DNA from: Methanocellaceae archaeon UBA148
Lineage (GTDB): Archaea > Halobacteriota > UBA148
Reading direction: 5' to 3'
DNA: 49,882 bases
Assembly: GCA_002495885.1 (NCBI GenBank)
Contig: DAHG01000072.1
Location: 5,196 to 55,077 of the forward strand
Both the position numbers and the translations under genes were made by a program. Positions 31,765 to 40,378 of the stretch are shown here, piece after piece. Under the pieces are notes generated by a model. That model did no database searches. It was not told the origin of the DNA and was given only the letters and a program-made list of their open reading frames with translations. Each line of letters begins with the position of its first letter. The first letter of the stretch is position 1.

Positions 31765-34394
31765 TGGCAAGTACGAAGAGAATTAAAAAGATCAAATTCG
31801 GTCTTCTTTCTCCCCAGGAAATTCGAAAGATGGGTGTCACGAAGATCATTACAGCGGATACGTATGATGATGACGGCTATCCTATTGAAATGGGATTGAT
31901 GGACCCTCGCTTAGGGGTTATAGATCCCGGACTAAGGTGCAGAACTTGCGCGGGGCGCCCAGGTGAATGTCCAGGGCACTTTGGCCGTATTGAACTGGTT
32001 GCCCCAGTCGTTCATGTCGGATTCGCTAAATTAATTCGCAAAATATTGCGAGCGACGTGTAGAAAGTGTGGTCGTCTGTTACTCGAAGAGTCAGTTAAGA
32101 AAAGTTATCTTGATCAAATCAAGCTTTTGAACAAGTTGGGTCAACCCTACGATGAAATTGTAAAGAATGTGTTCAAAGATGCGATTAAGGCAAACTCCTG
32201 CCCGTATTGCGAGGAAGCTCAAATGGATATTAAGTTTGAACAGCCAACGAGTTACGTAGAAGATGGGCATAAATTAATGCCGGCCGATATACGCGATCGA
32301 TTTGAACGCATTCCTGATGAGGACATCGAGGTTTTTGGGATGGACCCCAAAAATGCCAGACCAGAATGGATGATACTCAGAGTATTACCAGTACCTCCAG
32401 TTACTACACGTCCCTCAATTACTTTGGAGAGTGGGCAGCGTTCTGAAGACGATCTGACACATAAATTGGTTGATATTATTCGTATCAATCAGCGATTTCA
32501 GGAAAATAGGGAAGCTGGTGCCCCACAGCTGATAATAGAGGATCTATGGGAGTTGCTCCAGTACCATGTGACGACTTTCTTGGACAATGAGGTTTCAGGT
32601 GTTCCTCCGGCTCGGCATCGTTCTGGAAGGCCACTGAAGTCTTTGTCTCAGCGGCTAAAGGGCAAAGAAGGGCGGTTTAGGGGAAGTCTTTCTGGTAAGA
32701 GGGTCAACTTTTCAGCCAGGACGGTGATATCTCCAGATCCAAATCTCAGCATTAGTGAGATAGGTATTCCTATCCAGATTGCAAAAGAGCTGACGATTCC
32801 GGTGAATGTGAACTCTCGTAATTTGGAGGAATGCAAAAAGTGTGTTCTTGGGGGTCCAAATAATTATCCTGGTGCCAATTATGTCAAACGTTTAGATGGG
32901 CGAAGAGTTAAGGTCATAGATGAGAACAAGGCTGAACTAGCAGAACTGCTTGCGCCAGGATGTAAGATCGACAGGCAATTAAAAGATGGGGATCTGGTTC
33001 TGTTTAACCGTCAACCATCTTTACACAGGATGAGTATAATGGCGCATAAAGTTAAGGTCATGCCTTATCAGACCTTCAGAATAAACCCCGCTGTTTGTCC
33101 CCCTTACAACGCAGATTTCGATGGGGATGAGATGAACTTGCACGTTCTACAGACTGAGGAGGCTAGGGCGGAAGCGCAAATCCTGATGAAAGTGGAAGAA
33201 AACCTCTTGTCTCCTAGATTTGGTGGGCCCATCATTGGGGGGATACATGACCACATATCTGGCATGTTCTTATTAACACGTGGCAATGTTACTTTCGATA
33301 AGTATAATGCAATAGAGTTGCAGAAAAAATTAGACTCTATAGCTCTTCCAGACCCTGCTGGTTATGAAAGCGGCAAACCATACTGGACTGGCAAACAGAT
33401 CTTTTCTCAACTCCTTCCAAGTGGACTTAACTTAACCTATAAGTCAAAGATGTGCGATAACTGTGAGGTCTGTCTGAAAGAAGAATGCAAGAAGGACGCA
33501 TACGTTGTGATCAAAGATGGAAATCTATTATGTGGAACAGTCGATGAGATCGGCATAGGTGCTTTTGCAGGTAAAATTCTAGATAGAATAATTAAGGAGT
33601 ATGGCTCTGTTGAGGCAAGAAAGTTCTTGGATAATGTTACGCGTTTATCTATTAGGATGATCACACGCATCGGCTTTAGCTTTGGCATTGATGACGAAGA
33701 TATTCCAGGTGATGCGCAGGAGCAGATTTATGATATTATCCTGAATGCTGAAGATAGAGTAAAACGGTTGATCGAGGCTTATGAGGCGGGAGATCTTGAT
33801 CCATTGCCAGGTCGGACAATAGATGAAACAGTGGAGTTGAAGATCATGCAGGAGCTTGGAAAGGCAAGAAATCAGGCAGGAGATATCGCTGGTTATCACC
33901 TTGGTGTGGATAATTCGGCGGTAGTTATGGCGATTTCAGGAGCTAGAGGTAGTATGCTTAATTTAACTCAAATGGCTGCATGTGTAGGTCAGCAATCTGT
34001 CAGAGGTGAACGAATCCAGAGGGGTTATATGGGGAGAACCCTCCCGCACTTTTATAAAGGAGATCTAGGTGCTGATGCTCATGGTTTTGTAAAATCCAGT
34101 TACAAGAACGGGCTTAGCCCGATAGAATTCTTTTTCCATGCGATGGGTGGGAGGGAAGGTCTTGTTGACACAGCCGTCCGAACATCTCAGTCCGGTTATC
34201 TCCAAAGAAGACTTATCAATGCTTTACAGGATTTAGAGGTTAAATATGACGGAACTGTTCGAGAAACAAGGGGGCAAATAGTGCAATTCGTTTATGGGGA
34301 TGACGGAGTAGACCCCTCTAAGAGTGACTACGGAAAGTCCGTGAATGTGCGTAGGATAATACAGAATGTCACTGGCGAAGCTTTGGGGGGATAA
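31764..34394 (+). CDS. rpoA1: RNA polymerase subunit A'
   Basis: An 876-aa N-terminal part of the largest subunit. The catalytic magnesium-binding loop YNADFDGDEMNLHV lies near residue 450. Zinc sites include CRTCAGRPGECPGHFGRIEL (near 56) and CRKCGRLL; GKRVNFSARTVISPDPNL marks the switch region near 312 and RGYMGRTLPHF occurs near 750. The A'/A'' split is normal for archaea. It overlaps rpoB by one base (TAATG) and is followed at once by rpoA''. Confidence 0.97.
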   Translation: MASTKRIKKIKFGLLSPQEIRKMGVTKIITADTYDDDGYPIEMGLMDPRLGVIDPGLRCRTCAGRPGECPGHFGRIELVAPVVHVGFAKLIRKILRATCRKCGRLLLEESVKKSYLDQIKLLNKLGQPYDEIVKNVFKDAIKANSCPYCEEAQMDIKFEQPTSYVEDGHKLMPADIRDRFERIPDEDIEVFGMDPKNARPEWMILRVLPVPPVTTRPSITLESGQRSEDDLTHKLVDIIRINQRFQENREAGAPQLIIEDLWELLQYHVTTFLDNEVSGVPPARHRSGRPLKSLSQRLKGKEGRFRGSLSGKRVNFSARTVISPDPNLSISEIGIPIQIAKELTIPVNVNSRNLEECKKCVLGGPNNYPGANYVKRLDGRRVKVIDENKAELAELLAPGCKIDRQLKDGDLVLFNRQPSLHRMSIMAHKVKVMPYQTFRINPAVCPPYNADFDGDEMNLHVLQTEEARAEAQILMKVEENLLSPRFGGPIIGGIHDHISGMFLLTRGNVTFDKYNAIELQKKLDSIALPDPAGYESGKPYWTGKQIFSQLLPSGLNLTYKSKMCDNCEVCLKEECKKDAYVVIKDGNLLCGTVDEIGIGAFAGKILDRIIKEYGSVEARKFLDNVTRLSIRMITRIGFSFGIDDEDIPGDAQEQIYDIILNAEDRVKRLIEAYEAGDLDPLPGRTIDETVELKIMQELGKARNQAGDIAGYHLGVDNSAVVMAISGARGSMLNLTQMAACVGQQSVRGERIQRGYMGRTLPHFYKGDLGADAHGFVKSSYKNGLSPIEFFFHAMGGREGLVDTAVRTSQSGYLQRRLINALQDLEVKYDGTVRETRGQIVQFVYGDDGVDPSKSDYGKSVNVRRIIQNVTGEALGG

Positions 34395-34396
34395 AA

Positions 34397-35767
34397 CTGT
34401 CTAAGAAAGATACCACCGAAGCGTTAGTGAAGAGGGGTGTCAGCTCTAAGACGGCGCAAATACTCTGTGGCGCAGGATTCACTCTAAGTAAATTAAAAAA
34501 AGCATCTGTTGAAGACCTCGTAGAAGCTGGTATCACTTCTGCAAATGCTAAGTCTATACTAAAGAAGATAGGTACACCTATTGAGACATCTGAAGAGAAG
34601 GTGTCCCAGAAGATAATCGATTCTAAAGAAGGAGTGTCCCAGAAGATAATCGATTCAAGGCTTGGAGAACTTCACCTCCCTCCAAGTATAATTGATGCGC
34701 TTCAGCATGACCTGAAAACAATAAAACTCACAGAAACCCAGTTGGACGAAATCTTAAAAATGACTGTGGATGCGTATGAAAAAGCAAAGGTCGAGCCATG
34801 TGAGGCGGTTGGTACCGTAGCAGCGCAATCAATAGGTGAACCTGGTACGCAGATGACGATGCGTACTTTCCATTATGCTGGTGTTGCAGAGATCAGCATT
34901 ACGCTTGGTTTACCCCGGCTGATTGAGATTTTAGATGCCAGAAAGGTACCAAGCACTCCGATGATGACGATTCGATTAAAGGATGAAATAAAAGGTGATA
35001 GAGACGCGGTCAGAAAGTTGGCATGGGAGATTGAGGCGACCTCACTGCTTGACTTGGGCGATCTTTCAATTGATCTGGCAGAAATGCAAATAATTATAGA
35101 ACTAAATGAGAAGACATTATCCCAGCGGAGTATCACTTCTAAAGATATCGCTCAAAGAACCAGAGATAAAATAGACGTAGATGTGCGCTTAGATGGACTT
35201 AAACTCATAATCCACCCAGAACAGCCATCATATCGAGAATTATTGCAACTAGTTGAAAAGTTACGGAGCACGGCGCTCAAGGGCATTGAAGGTATAAAAA
35301 GAATAGTGATCAGGAAGGAAGACGAGGAGTATGTCCTATATACGGAAGGTTCAGCACTTAGGAAAATCCTCCATTGCGATGGCATTGATCCTACTAGGGT
35401 TAAAACAAACAACATCAATGAAATCGCTGATGTTTTGGGTATTGAAGCCGCCAGGAACTCCGTCATATCCGAGGCAATGGACACGTTGCGAGAGCAAGGA
35501 TTGGAAGTTGATGTTAGACATATCATGCTTGCAGCAGATATGATGACATGTGGTGGTGAATTAAAGCAGATCGGTCGTCATGGTATTGCAGGCGAGAAAG
35601 CATCAGTTCTATCTCGGGCAGCTTTCGAGGTAACGGTAAATCACTTGTTAGATGCCGCAATCCACGGGGAAGTTGACGAATTGTCTGGTGTGACAGAGAA
35701 TGTGATCGTTGGGCAGCCGATTCGACTGGGAACTGGAGATGTTGAACTTGTCTACAGGGGTGGCTAA
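34397..35767 (+). CDS. rpoA2: RNA polymerase subunit A'' with N-terminal HhH
   Basis: The C-terminal part of the largest subunit, with trigger-loop and cleft motifs VGTVAAQSIGEPGTQMTMRTFHYAGVAE and MTCGGELKQIGRHGIAG. It has about 80 extra N-terminal residues with a helix-hairpin-helix-like unit (SSKTAQILCGAGFTLSKL, ASVEDLVEAGITSANAKSIL) and a duplicated VSQKIIDS segment. I place the start at CTG 34397 (MSKKDTTEALVKRG): GGGGGG lies six bases before it and the first helix of the HhH is then complete. The conventional alternative is GTG 34427, which lacks a ribosome-binding site. From CTG it is 456 aa, longer than the usual ~390. Confidence 0.9.
   Translation: MSKKDTTEALVKRGVSSKTAQILCGAGFTLSKLKKASVEDLVEAGITSANAKSILKKIGTPIETSEEKVSQKIIDSKEGVSQKIIDSRLGELHLPPSIIDALQHDLKTIKLTETQLDEILKMTVDAYEKAKVEPCEAVGTVAAQSIGEPGTQMTMRTFHYAGVAEISITLGLPRLIEILDARKVPSTPMMTIRLKDEIKGDRDAVRKLAWEIEATSLLDLGDLSIDLAEMQIIIELNEKTLSQRSITSKDIAQRTRDKIDVDVRLDGLKLIIHPEQPSYRELLQLVEKLRSTALKGIEGIKRIVIRKEDEEYVLYTEGSALRKILHCDGIDPTRVKTNNINEIADVLGIEAARNSVISEAMDTLREQGLEVDVRHIMLAADMMTCGGELKQIGRHGIAGEKASVLSRAAFEVTVNHLLDAAIHGEVDELSGVTENVIVGQPIRLGTGDVELVYRGG
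34601..34658 (+). repeat. 33-bp tandem duplication inside rpoA2
   Basis: GTGTCCCAGAAGATAATCG begins at 34601 and again at 34634; 23 bases are identical at a period of 33 bp (11 codons). It duplicates the VSQKIIDS segment between the HhH and the conserved body of A''. Confidence 0.85.
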
Positions 35768-35772
35768 TAAAT

Positions 35773-36054
35773 ATGAATATAGATCGAGCACTTCAAGTCG
35801 TGGTAAAGACTGGCAAAGTCATCATGGGTTCAAATGAGACATTGGAAGCTGTTAAAAAGGGCACGGCAGAATTGGTGGTCCTTGCCTCAAACTGTCCAAC
35901 CCATGTAAGAGCAGAGGTCGAAACTAAAGTTAAAACATTGGACTATCCTGATACAAGCGCTGATTTGGGGGCAGCATGTGGTAAACCATATGCCGTAGCA
36001 GCCCTAGCAGTGATAGATGTTGGAGAATCGGATATCTTGGCGGTGTTCAGATGA
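35773..36054 (+). CDS. rpl30e: Ribosomal protein L30e
   Basis: A 93-aa L7Ae/L30e-fold large-subunit protein. NIDRALQVVVKTGKVIMGSNETLEAVKKGTAELVVLASNCP is the family pattern, and the second half has CGKPYAVAALAVIDVGESDIL. It begins 5 bp after rpoA2 and overlaps the NusA-like gene by 4 bp, the standard archaeal order. Confidence 0.95.
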   Translation: MNIDRALQVVVKTGKVIMGSNETLEAVKKGTAELVVLASNCPTHVRAEVETKVKTLDYPDTSADLGAACGKPYAVAALAVIDVGESDILAVFR

Positions 36055-36479
36055 ACGTTAAGATAACATCGGAAGGTATACGTTATATAGCGCTATTTGA
36101 GAGTTTGACCGGTGCCACTGTAAGAGATTGCATCGTTGATGATGAAAACGATCGCGTCCTATTCGTGGTCAAAAAGGGTGACATGGGCATAGCTATTGGC
36201 AAGAACGGCAGTAACATAAATAGGGTAAAAAAATCAATAGGAAAGCACATCGAAATTGTCGAATACTCAGATGACGTTTGCGAATTCATTGCAAACATAT
36301 TTCAACCTGCAATGATTAAAAAAGTGGACATATTGAGCAAAGAATCTAAGCGTTTAGCTTATGTGTCAGTAGTGCCTAAAGATAAAGGGCTTGCAATTGG
36401 GCGTGATGGGAGAAACATACAAAAGGCAAAAATTTTGGCCCAAAGGCATCATAGCCTAGATGATGTAATAATAGACTGA
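36051..36479 (+). CDS. nusA: NusA-like transcription factor (KH domains)
   Basis: A 142-aa protein containing only the two KH domains of bacterial NusA: GDMGIAIGKNGSNINRVKKSIGKHIEIVEYSDD and DKGLAIGRDGRNIQKAKILAQRHH, each with its G-x-x-G loop. The bacterial N-terminal and S1 domains are absent, as usual in archaea. It is thought to bind RNA near the elongating polymerase. It overlaps L30e by ATGA and precedes S12. Confidence 0.95.
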   Translation: MNVKITSEGIRYIALFESLTGATVRDCIVDDENDRVLFVVKKGDMGIAIGKNGSNINRVKKSIGKHIEIVEYSDDVCEFIANIFQPAMIKKVDILSKESKRLAYVSVVPKDKGLAIGRDGRNIQKAKILAQRHHSLDDVIID

Positions 36480-36492
36480 AAAAGGTTATGCA

Positions 36493-36921
36493 ATGAGTAA
36501 AGGGTTATATGCGGTCAGGAAATTAAAGAAGGATAGACAAAAGTACCGATGGAGTGATAGCGCCTACTCTCGAAGGATGCTTCATTTGGGTCAAAAGGCA
36601 AGTCCATTAGAGGGAGCTCCCCAAGGGAGAGGTATCGTACTCGAGAAGGTTGGGGTAGAGGCAAAACAACCAAATTCTGCTATCCGAAAATGCGTCAGGA
36701 TACAACTGATCAAAAACGGACGCCAGGTAACTGCTTTCTGTCCAGGAGACGGTGCAATCAATTTCATCGACGAACATGACGAAGTCCTAGTTGAAGGAAT
36801 AGGCGGAAGAATGGGTGGTTCTTACGGAGATATTCCAGGTGTTGGGTGGAAGGTTATCGCTGTAAACAACGTATCATTGCCAGAGATGGTGGCAGGGCGT
36901 AAGGAGAAACCGATAAGATGA
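36493..36921 (+). CDS. rps12: Ribosomal protein S12
   Basis: A 142-aa decoding-centre protein (uS12). Signature segments are GAPQGRGIVLEKVGVEAKQPNSAIRKCVRIQLIKNGR, with the conserved KQPNSA loop that contacts the A-site, and GGRMGGSYGDIPGVGWKVIAVN. It begins 13 bp after nusA and overlaps rps7 by 4 bp. Confidence 0.97.
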   Translation: MSKGLYAVRKLKKDRQKYRWSDSAYSRRMLHLGQKASPLEGAPQGRGIVLEKVGVEAKQPNSAIRKCVRIQLIKNGRQVTAFCPGDGAINFIDEHDEVLVEGIGGRMGGSYGDIPGVGWKVIAVNNVSLPEMVAGRKEKPIR

Positions 36922-37475
36922 GCAAGATATTTGGCAAATGGGATTTTTCTGATGTAAAAATTGATGATCCAGGTGTTAAGCAGTATATTAATCTGAACAC
37001 TGTTTTGCTGCCTCACACGGGTGGAAAAGCCTTACAGCAGTTTAGTAAATCAAGAAGATCTGTCATAGAGCGTCTCATCAACAAGGTGATGCGAAATGAG
37101 AATAACACTGGTAAAAAACAAAAAGCTTATAATATTGTTAAGGACGCATTTGACATTATCTACGCTAAAACCAAGGAAAATCCCATACAATCTCTTATAA
37201 AAGCGATTGAAAATGCGGGTCCTAGGGAAGATATCGTCCGCTTAAAATATGGTGGAATATCAGTTCCAAAATCTGTAGATACATCTTCACAGAGGAGAGT
37301 GGATCAGGCTTTGATGTTCATCGTACAGGGCGCTCAAAAAGCCTCATTCAAAAATAAGAGGAGCATAGAGGAGTGCCTTGCCTCTGAGATCATCGCTGCA
37401 TCAAAGTATGATGTGAAGTGTTTTTCGATCAGTAGGAAAGGGGAGAAAGAGCGGGTTGCTAAGGCAGCACGATGA
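36918..37475 (+). CDS. rps7: Ribosomal protein S7
   Basis: A 185-aa small-subunit head protein (uS7). Conserved segments are SVIERLINKVMRNENNTGKKQKAYNIVKDAF, NPIQSLIKAIENAGPREDIVRLKYGG and SISRKGEKERVAKAAR at the end. In most euryarchaea S7 is followed by EF-2; here its stop overlaps an acylphosphatase by four bases instead. Confidence 0.96.
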   Translation: MSKIFGKWDFSDVKIDDPGVKQYINLNTVLLPHTGGKALQQFSKSRRSVIERLINKVMRNENNTGKKQKAYNIVKDAFDIIYAKTKENPIQSLIKAIENAGPREDIVRLKYGGISVPKSVDTSSQRRVDQALMFIVQGAQKASFKNKRSIEECLASEIIAASKYDVKCFSISRKGEKERVAKAAR

Positions 37476-37747
37476 ATTCAAGAGTTCATGCTTTTGTCCT
37501 TGGAAGAGTGCAAAGAGTTTTCTTTAGGAGTTTTATTAAATCAGAGGCAACATCTCTAGAAATAGGTGGTTGGGTTAGAAATCTAAGAGATGGCCGGGTT
37601 GAAGTTCTGGCCGAGGGCAGCAAGAATGCTTTGGATGAATTGCTCAGGAGAATCAGGAAAGCCCCTCCTCTGGCTCGGGTTGAGAAGGTCGATGTTATCT
37701 GGGAGGAATACGTTGGAGATCTGAATGGGTTTAAAGTCGCCTTGTAA
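37472..37747 (+). CDS. acyP: Acylphosphatase
   Basis: A 91-aa acylphosphatase hydrolysing carboxyl-phosphate bonds. Catalytic residues are visible in GRVQRVFFRSFIKSEA (arginine in the phosphate loop) and GWVRNLRDGRVEVLAEG (asparagine in VRN). The loop reads GRVQRVFFR rather than the common GRVQGVGFR, so two glycines of the phosphate loop are replaced and activity may be altered. It overlaps rps7 by ATGA, thus riding at the end of the ribosomal operon. Confidence 0.9.
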   Translation: MNSRVHAFVLGRVQRVFFRSFIKSEATSLEIGGWVRNLRDGRVEVLAEGSKNALDELLRRIRKAPPLARVEKVDVIWEEYVGDLNGFKVAL

Positions 37748-37810
37748 AACGTGACCTTATCTATCCATTTATTTTTTTAACCAATTGGGAACAGAAGAGA
37801 TCCCCAATAC
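37748..37810. terminator. T-rich 3' region between convergent genes
   Basis: TTTATTTTTTTAACC at about 37768-37782, just after acyP, is a likely T-tract terminator for the RNA polymerase/ribosomal operon; the opposite-strand DUF998 gene ends at 37811. Confidence 0.4.
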
Positions 37811-38431
37811 CTAAGATAAACGTAGTAGCCGTATCGCCATGACTTCTATCCAGAGTAAAGGAACACCTACCACCGTTCTTTGTAAAGCCCCCATCCAACC
37901 TTCTATCCCGCCGAAGATAAATATTAACCCAAGGACTGCTGTCAATAAACCGGTTGCCAAGGAGTATGGGCGATAACTCACCCATCGATCATCCTTCCTG
38001 GATCGTCGGGCAATTGAGAAAGGTGCAACGGAGAACCCCAATCCTACCAGCATGGCGCCCATTACGTGCAGCATAGCCGATGTGTTTACAGTGTTCGGAT
38101 CTACGTGAAAAAGTCCCACAGCTATCCAGCCAGCGCCTGACATGGCTATCGAAGCTGGACCGATCTTTGAGCCTTCTTTTATGCCACGATAAAGTCCTAA
38201 TGAAAAAGCAATCATCAATGCCCCTAATAATATAAATCCTACTGTGTTCATTATTATGGCATTTGGGCCCCCAACCTCTCCGAGCTCGCTCATGGATTGC
38301 TTTAAATGGTTATATCCGGGTCGAAGGAGCCCTATGGCAATTAAAACAATAGTGTATGCTATGGGGCCAACAATGCCGCAGATAGCCAGCATTCTTTGAA
38401 CTCTTTTAGGTTGACTTTCTCTCTTAGACAT
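37811..38431 (-). CDS. DUF998-family membrane protein
   Basis: A 206-aa protein with about six hydrophobic helices (for example ICGIVGPIAYTIVLIAIGLL, GFILLGALMIAFSLGLY, LLTAVLGLIFIFGGI). The pattern RPGYNHLKQSMSELG after the first helix and GLFHVDP in the middle match DUF998, membrane proteins of unknown function widespread in prokaryotes. GGTGAAAAAAG lies just before its ATG, and a TATA-like CTATATAAAAAT lies about 60 bp upstream. Confidence 0.85.
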   Translation of the reverse strand: MSKRESQPKRVQRMLAICGIVGPIAYTIVLIAIGLLRPGYNHLKQSMSELGEVGGPNAIIMNTVGFILLGALMIAFSLGLYRGIKEGSKIGPASIAMSGAGWIAVGLFHVDPNTVNTSAMLHVMGAMLVGLGFSVAPFSIARRSRKDDRWVSYRPYSLATGLLTAVLGLIFIFGGIEGWMGALQRTVVGVPLLWIEVMAIRLLRLS

Positions 38432-38604
38432 CTTTTTTCACCTTAGACTTCTGGTATGATGATTATTATTGGTACTATCTCTATTTATTATATTTTTATA
38501 TAGAATTACCCCTTTTTGGGTCTACCCACTTTTATGATCGAAATAGGGGATTAACTAATTAAAATAAATAAATATTTATCAAACTAAAAATATCAAATGC
38601 TGTG

Positions 38605-39043
38605 TTAATTGGCGCAGCTCATTCCATGTAACCATACTTTCCCAAAATTGCTTTCTCTGTTACTTTTCCCATATAGTCCACATTCACGTCCCCATTTGTT
38701 TTCTAAAGCTCCTTCACAGACCCACCAAAGCTCCCCGTCGATCTCGACGATTATTGTATAGTAAGGCCAATCATGCCCACAATATGGGCATTCAGACCTT
38801 ATTCCCCTTAACTCTTCGGCCATTTCAGGGGTAAACTCTTCGTATAAGTTATTTGTCCTAAAGCATCTCGATTGATATTTCCTATGTCTGGGACCATTTC
38901 AGATGTAGATGTTGCTCTTGGGATTGTTGTTGGGATTGCCGTAGGCGTTGCTGTAGGCTTTGCTTCTGGAATGTTGCTTTCAACACATCCAGCCGACATC
39001 GCGACGATAAAAAAGACACCAGTAACGTGGCGATTTTCTTCAT
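38605..39043 (-). pseudogene. Frameshifted lipoprotein with zinc-ribbon C-terminus
   Basis: ATG 39043 starts MKKIATLLVSF; adding one T in the six-base run at 39009-39014 continues it as FIVAMSAGC, a typical lipoprotein signal whose lipobox cysteine is followed by VESN and a Thr/Pro/Ala linker (PTATPTAIPTTIP). That frame runs out near 38808, but switching frame before TNNLYEEFTPEMAEEL leads smoothly into a CPYCGHDW...CEG...CGLYG zinc-ribbon domain ending at 38605. Two indels therefore separate three in-order segments of one likely secreted lipoprotein. As sequenced, the C-terminal 72 residues (ATG 38823) could be a separate small protein. Function unknown. Confidence 0.6.
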
Positions 39044-39199
39044 ATAAATATTTATTTTTTTTTAATCAGATATGAATCTATCTAATTATACCCCAAAAAG
39101 TATTGAAGAATCCTTTTCCATTTTTAGTATTCCTGCTATGGTTTCTTTACTTTATACGCCGCACGTCCCATGGGGTCATATAAAAGCTGAGATAAAATC

Positions 39200-39382
39200 A
39201 TGAAGTTCCGAATAAGCTCTGGAAAAGAGAAAGATGAACTCGCAATGACAGTATCACACATTATTTTATCGAATTTGTATTCCGAGTCCAAAAAGAATAA
39301 AGTGATATGGGGGTGGGACAATACTATCGATAAGTTGACTTTAAATTTGGAGTATATTGAACCATCGTTGTTTTTCACATAG
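39200..39382 (+). CDS. Small hypothetical protein
   Basis: A 60-aa frame (MKFRISSGKEKDELAMTVSH) in an AT-rich stretch. There is no recognisable domain and no strong ribosome-binding site; an ATATAAAAG element lies 14-22 bp upstream, too close for a normal leader. It could be chance; a minus-strand frame of similar length overlaps it. Confidence 0.25.
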   Translation: MKFRISSGKEKDELAMTVSHIILSNLYSESKKNKVIWGWDNTIDKLTLNLEYIEPSLFFT

Positions 39383-39424
39383 ATAATCAGGATGCCTCTA
39401 AAAAGAAGAAGTGAAAGGAAAGAA

Positions 39425-40223
39425 ATGGGGAACAAAAAACAATTACAATCAGAAAAGATGTCAGAGTTGGAAGCTTCCTACTTTGAGCTACAAGCTTATT
39501 GGGGCGTCACAAAACATATGGGTGGTTTAAAGGCTACAAGAAGAGCTAATTGAGTTATGCCACAAATAAATAAAGGCAAATACGTCCTGGTTGTCGGTTG
39601 TGGCGTTGGAACAACTCCCTGCTACCTTGCAAAAAGATATGGTTGTAGAGTTGTGGGTGTAGACCTTTCTAAAAGGATGATTGACAGTTCAAATAAAAGG
39701 GCGAAAAGAGAGGGTGTTAAGGATAGAGTTGAATTTAGGGTAGCCGATGCGCAAAACATTCCATTTGAAGACGACCTTTTTGATATTGTCATTTGCGAGT
39801 CCGTCAATGCATTTGTAGAAGACAAACAGAGAGCTGCAAGCGAGTATGTGAGAGTGATAAAGCTCGGGGGATATGTTGGGCTTAATGAGTGCATTTGGAT
39901 GAAGACACCACCTCCCGAGCTGGTCGAATATATCTCTCGCATAATGGGTGCGGAGTTTCCGACTTGTAATAATGGCTGGAAAGAATTGTTGGACGGCTCT
40001 GGACTGAGAGATAGTAGCGAGAATCTATAAAGTCAACGCTTTAAGCCAGTGGATTAACGAAGTTAGGCAGACGGATTTTTTAAGGGCATGGTATAGCTTT
40101 TTGTTTCTGTTCATAAAAAGTTCAGCTTGCAAAAGGCTCGCAAAAGAAGCATTGGCTATACCCAAGAGCATTTTCGGTTTGTTCAAATATTTTGGATATG
40201 GGCTATACGTTGGTAGGAAATAA
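39425..40223 (+). pseudogene. Class I SAM methyltransferase, broken by three indels
   Basis: ATG 39425, with AGGA upstream, begins MGNKKQLQSEK and reaches ELQAYWGVTKHMGGLKAT. An extra A near 39538 and a compensating indel near 39564 then interrupt the frame: EELIELCH is readable only in a second frame between them. The middle block (39566 on) has motif I VVGCGVG, GCRVVGVDLSKRMI and DAQNIPFEDDLFDIV, a UbiE-like Rossmann core. A third indel at about 40013 separates the tail VARIYKVNALSQWINE...GYGLYVGRK. The usual aspartate of motif I (LDVGCG) is valine here. Three lesions plus that change suggest decay. Substrate unknown. Confidence 0.7.
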
Positions 40224-40378
40224 AAGGGGTTTATTTTATTTGGACTTCGCGAATTTGGTTTATGAGGGCTAAGTGGTGCTTTGTACATCATTTATGGGAT
40301 TTGTGAGGAGTGTAAAACTATCACCCACACATTCTTTAAAATATAAAATTATCACAAATCTATTCTGACTTTGGATGT

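Noticed and set aside
39136..39435. 99-codon minus-strand frame near the methyltransferase relic
   Set aside because: AT-rich, hydrophobic by composition, without a ribosome-binding site or recognisable domain; overlaps other candidates.
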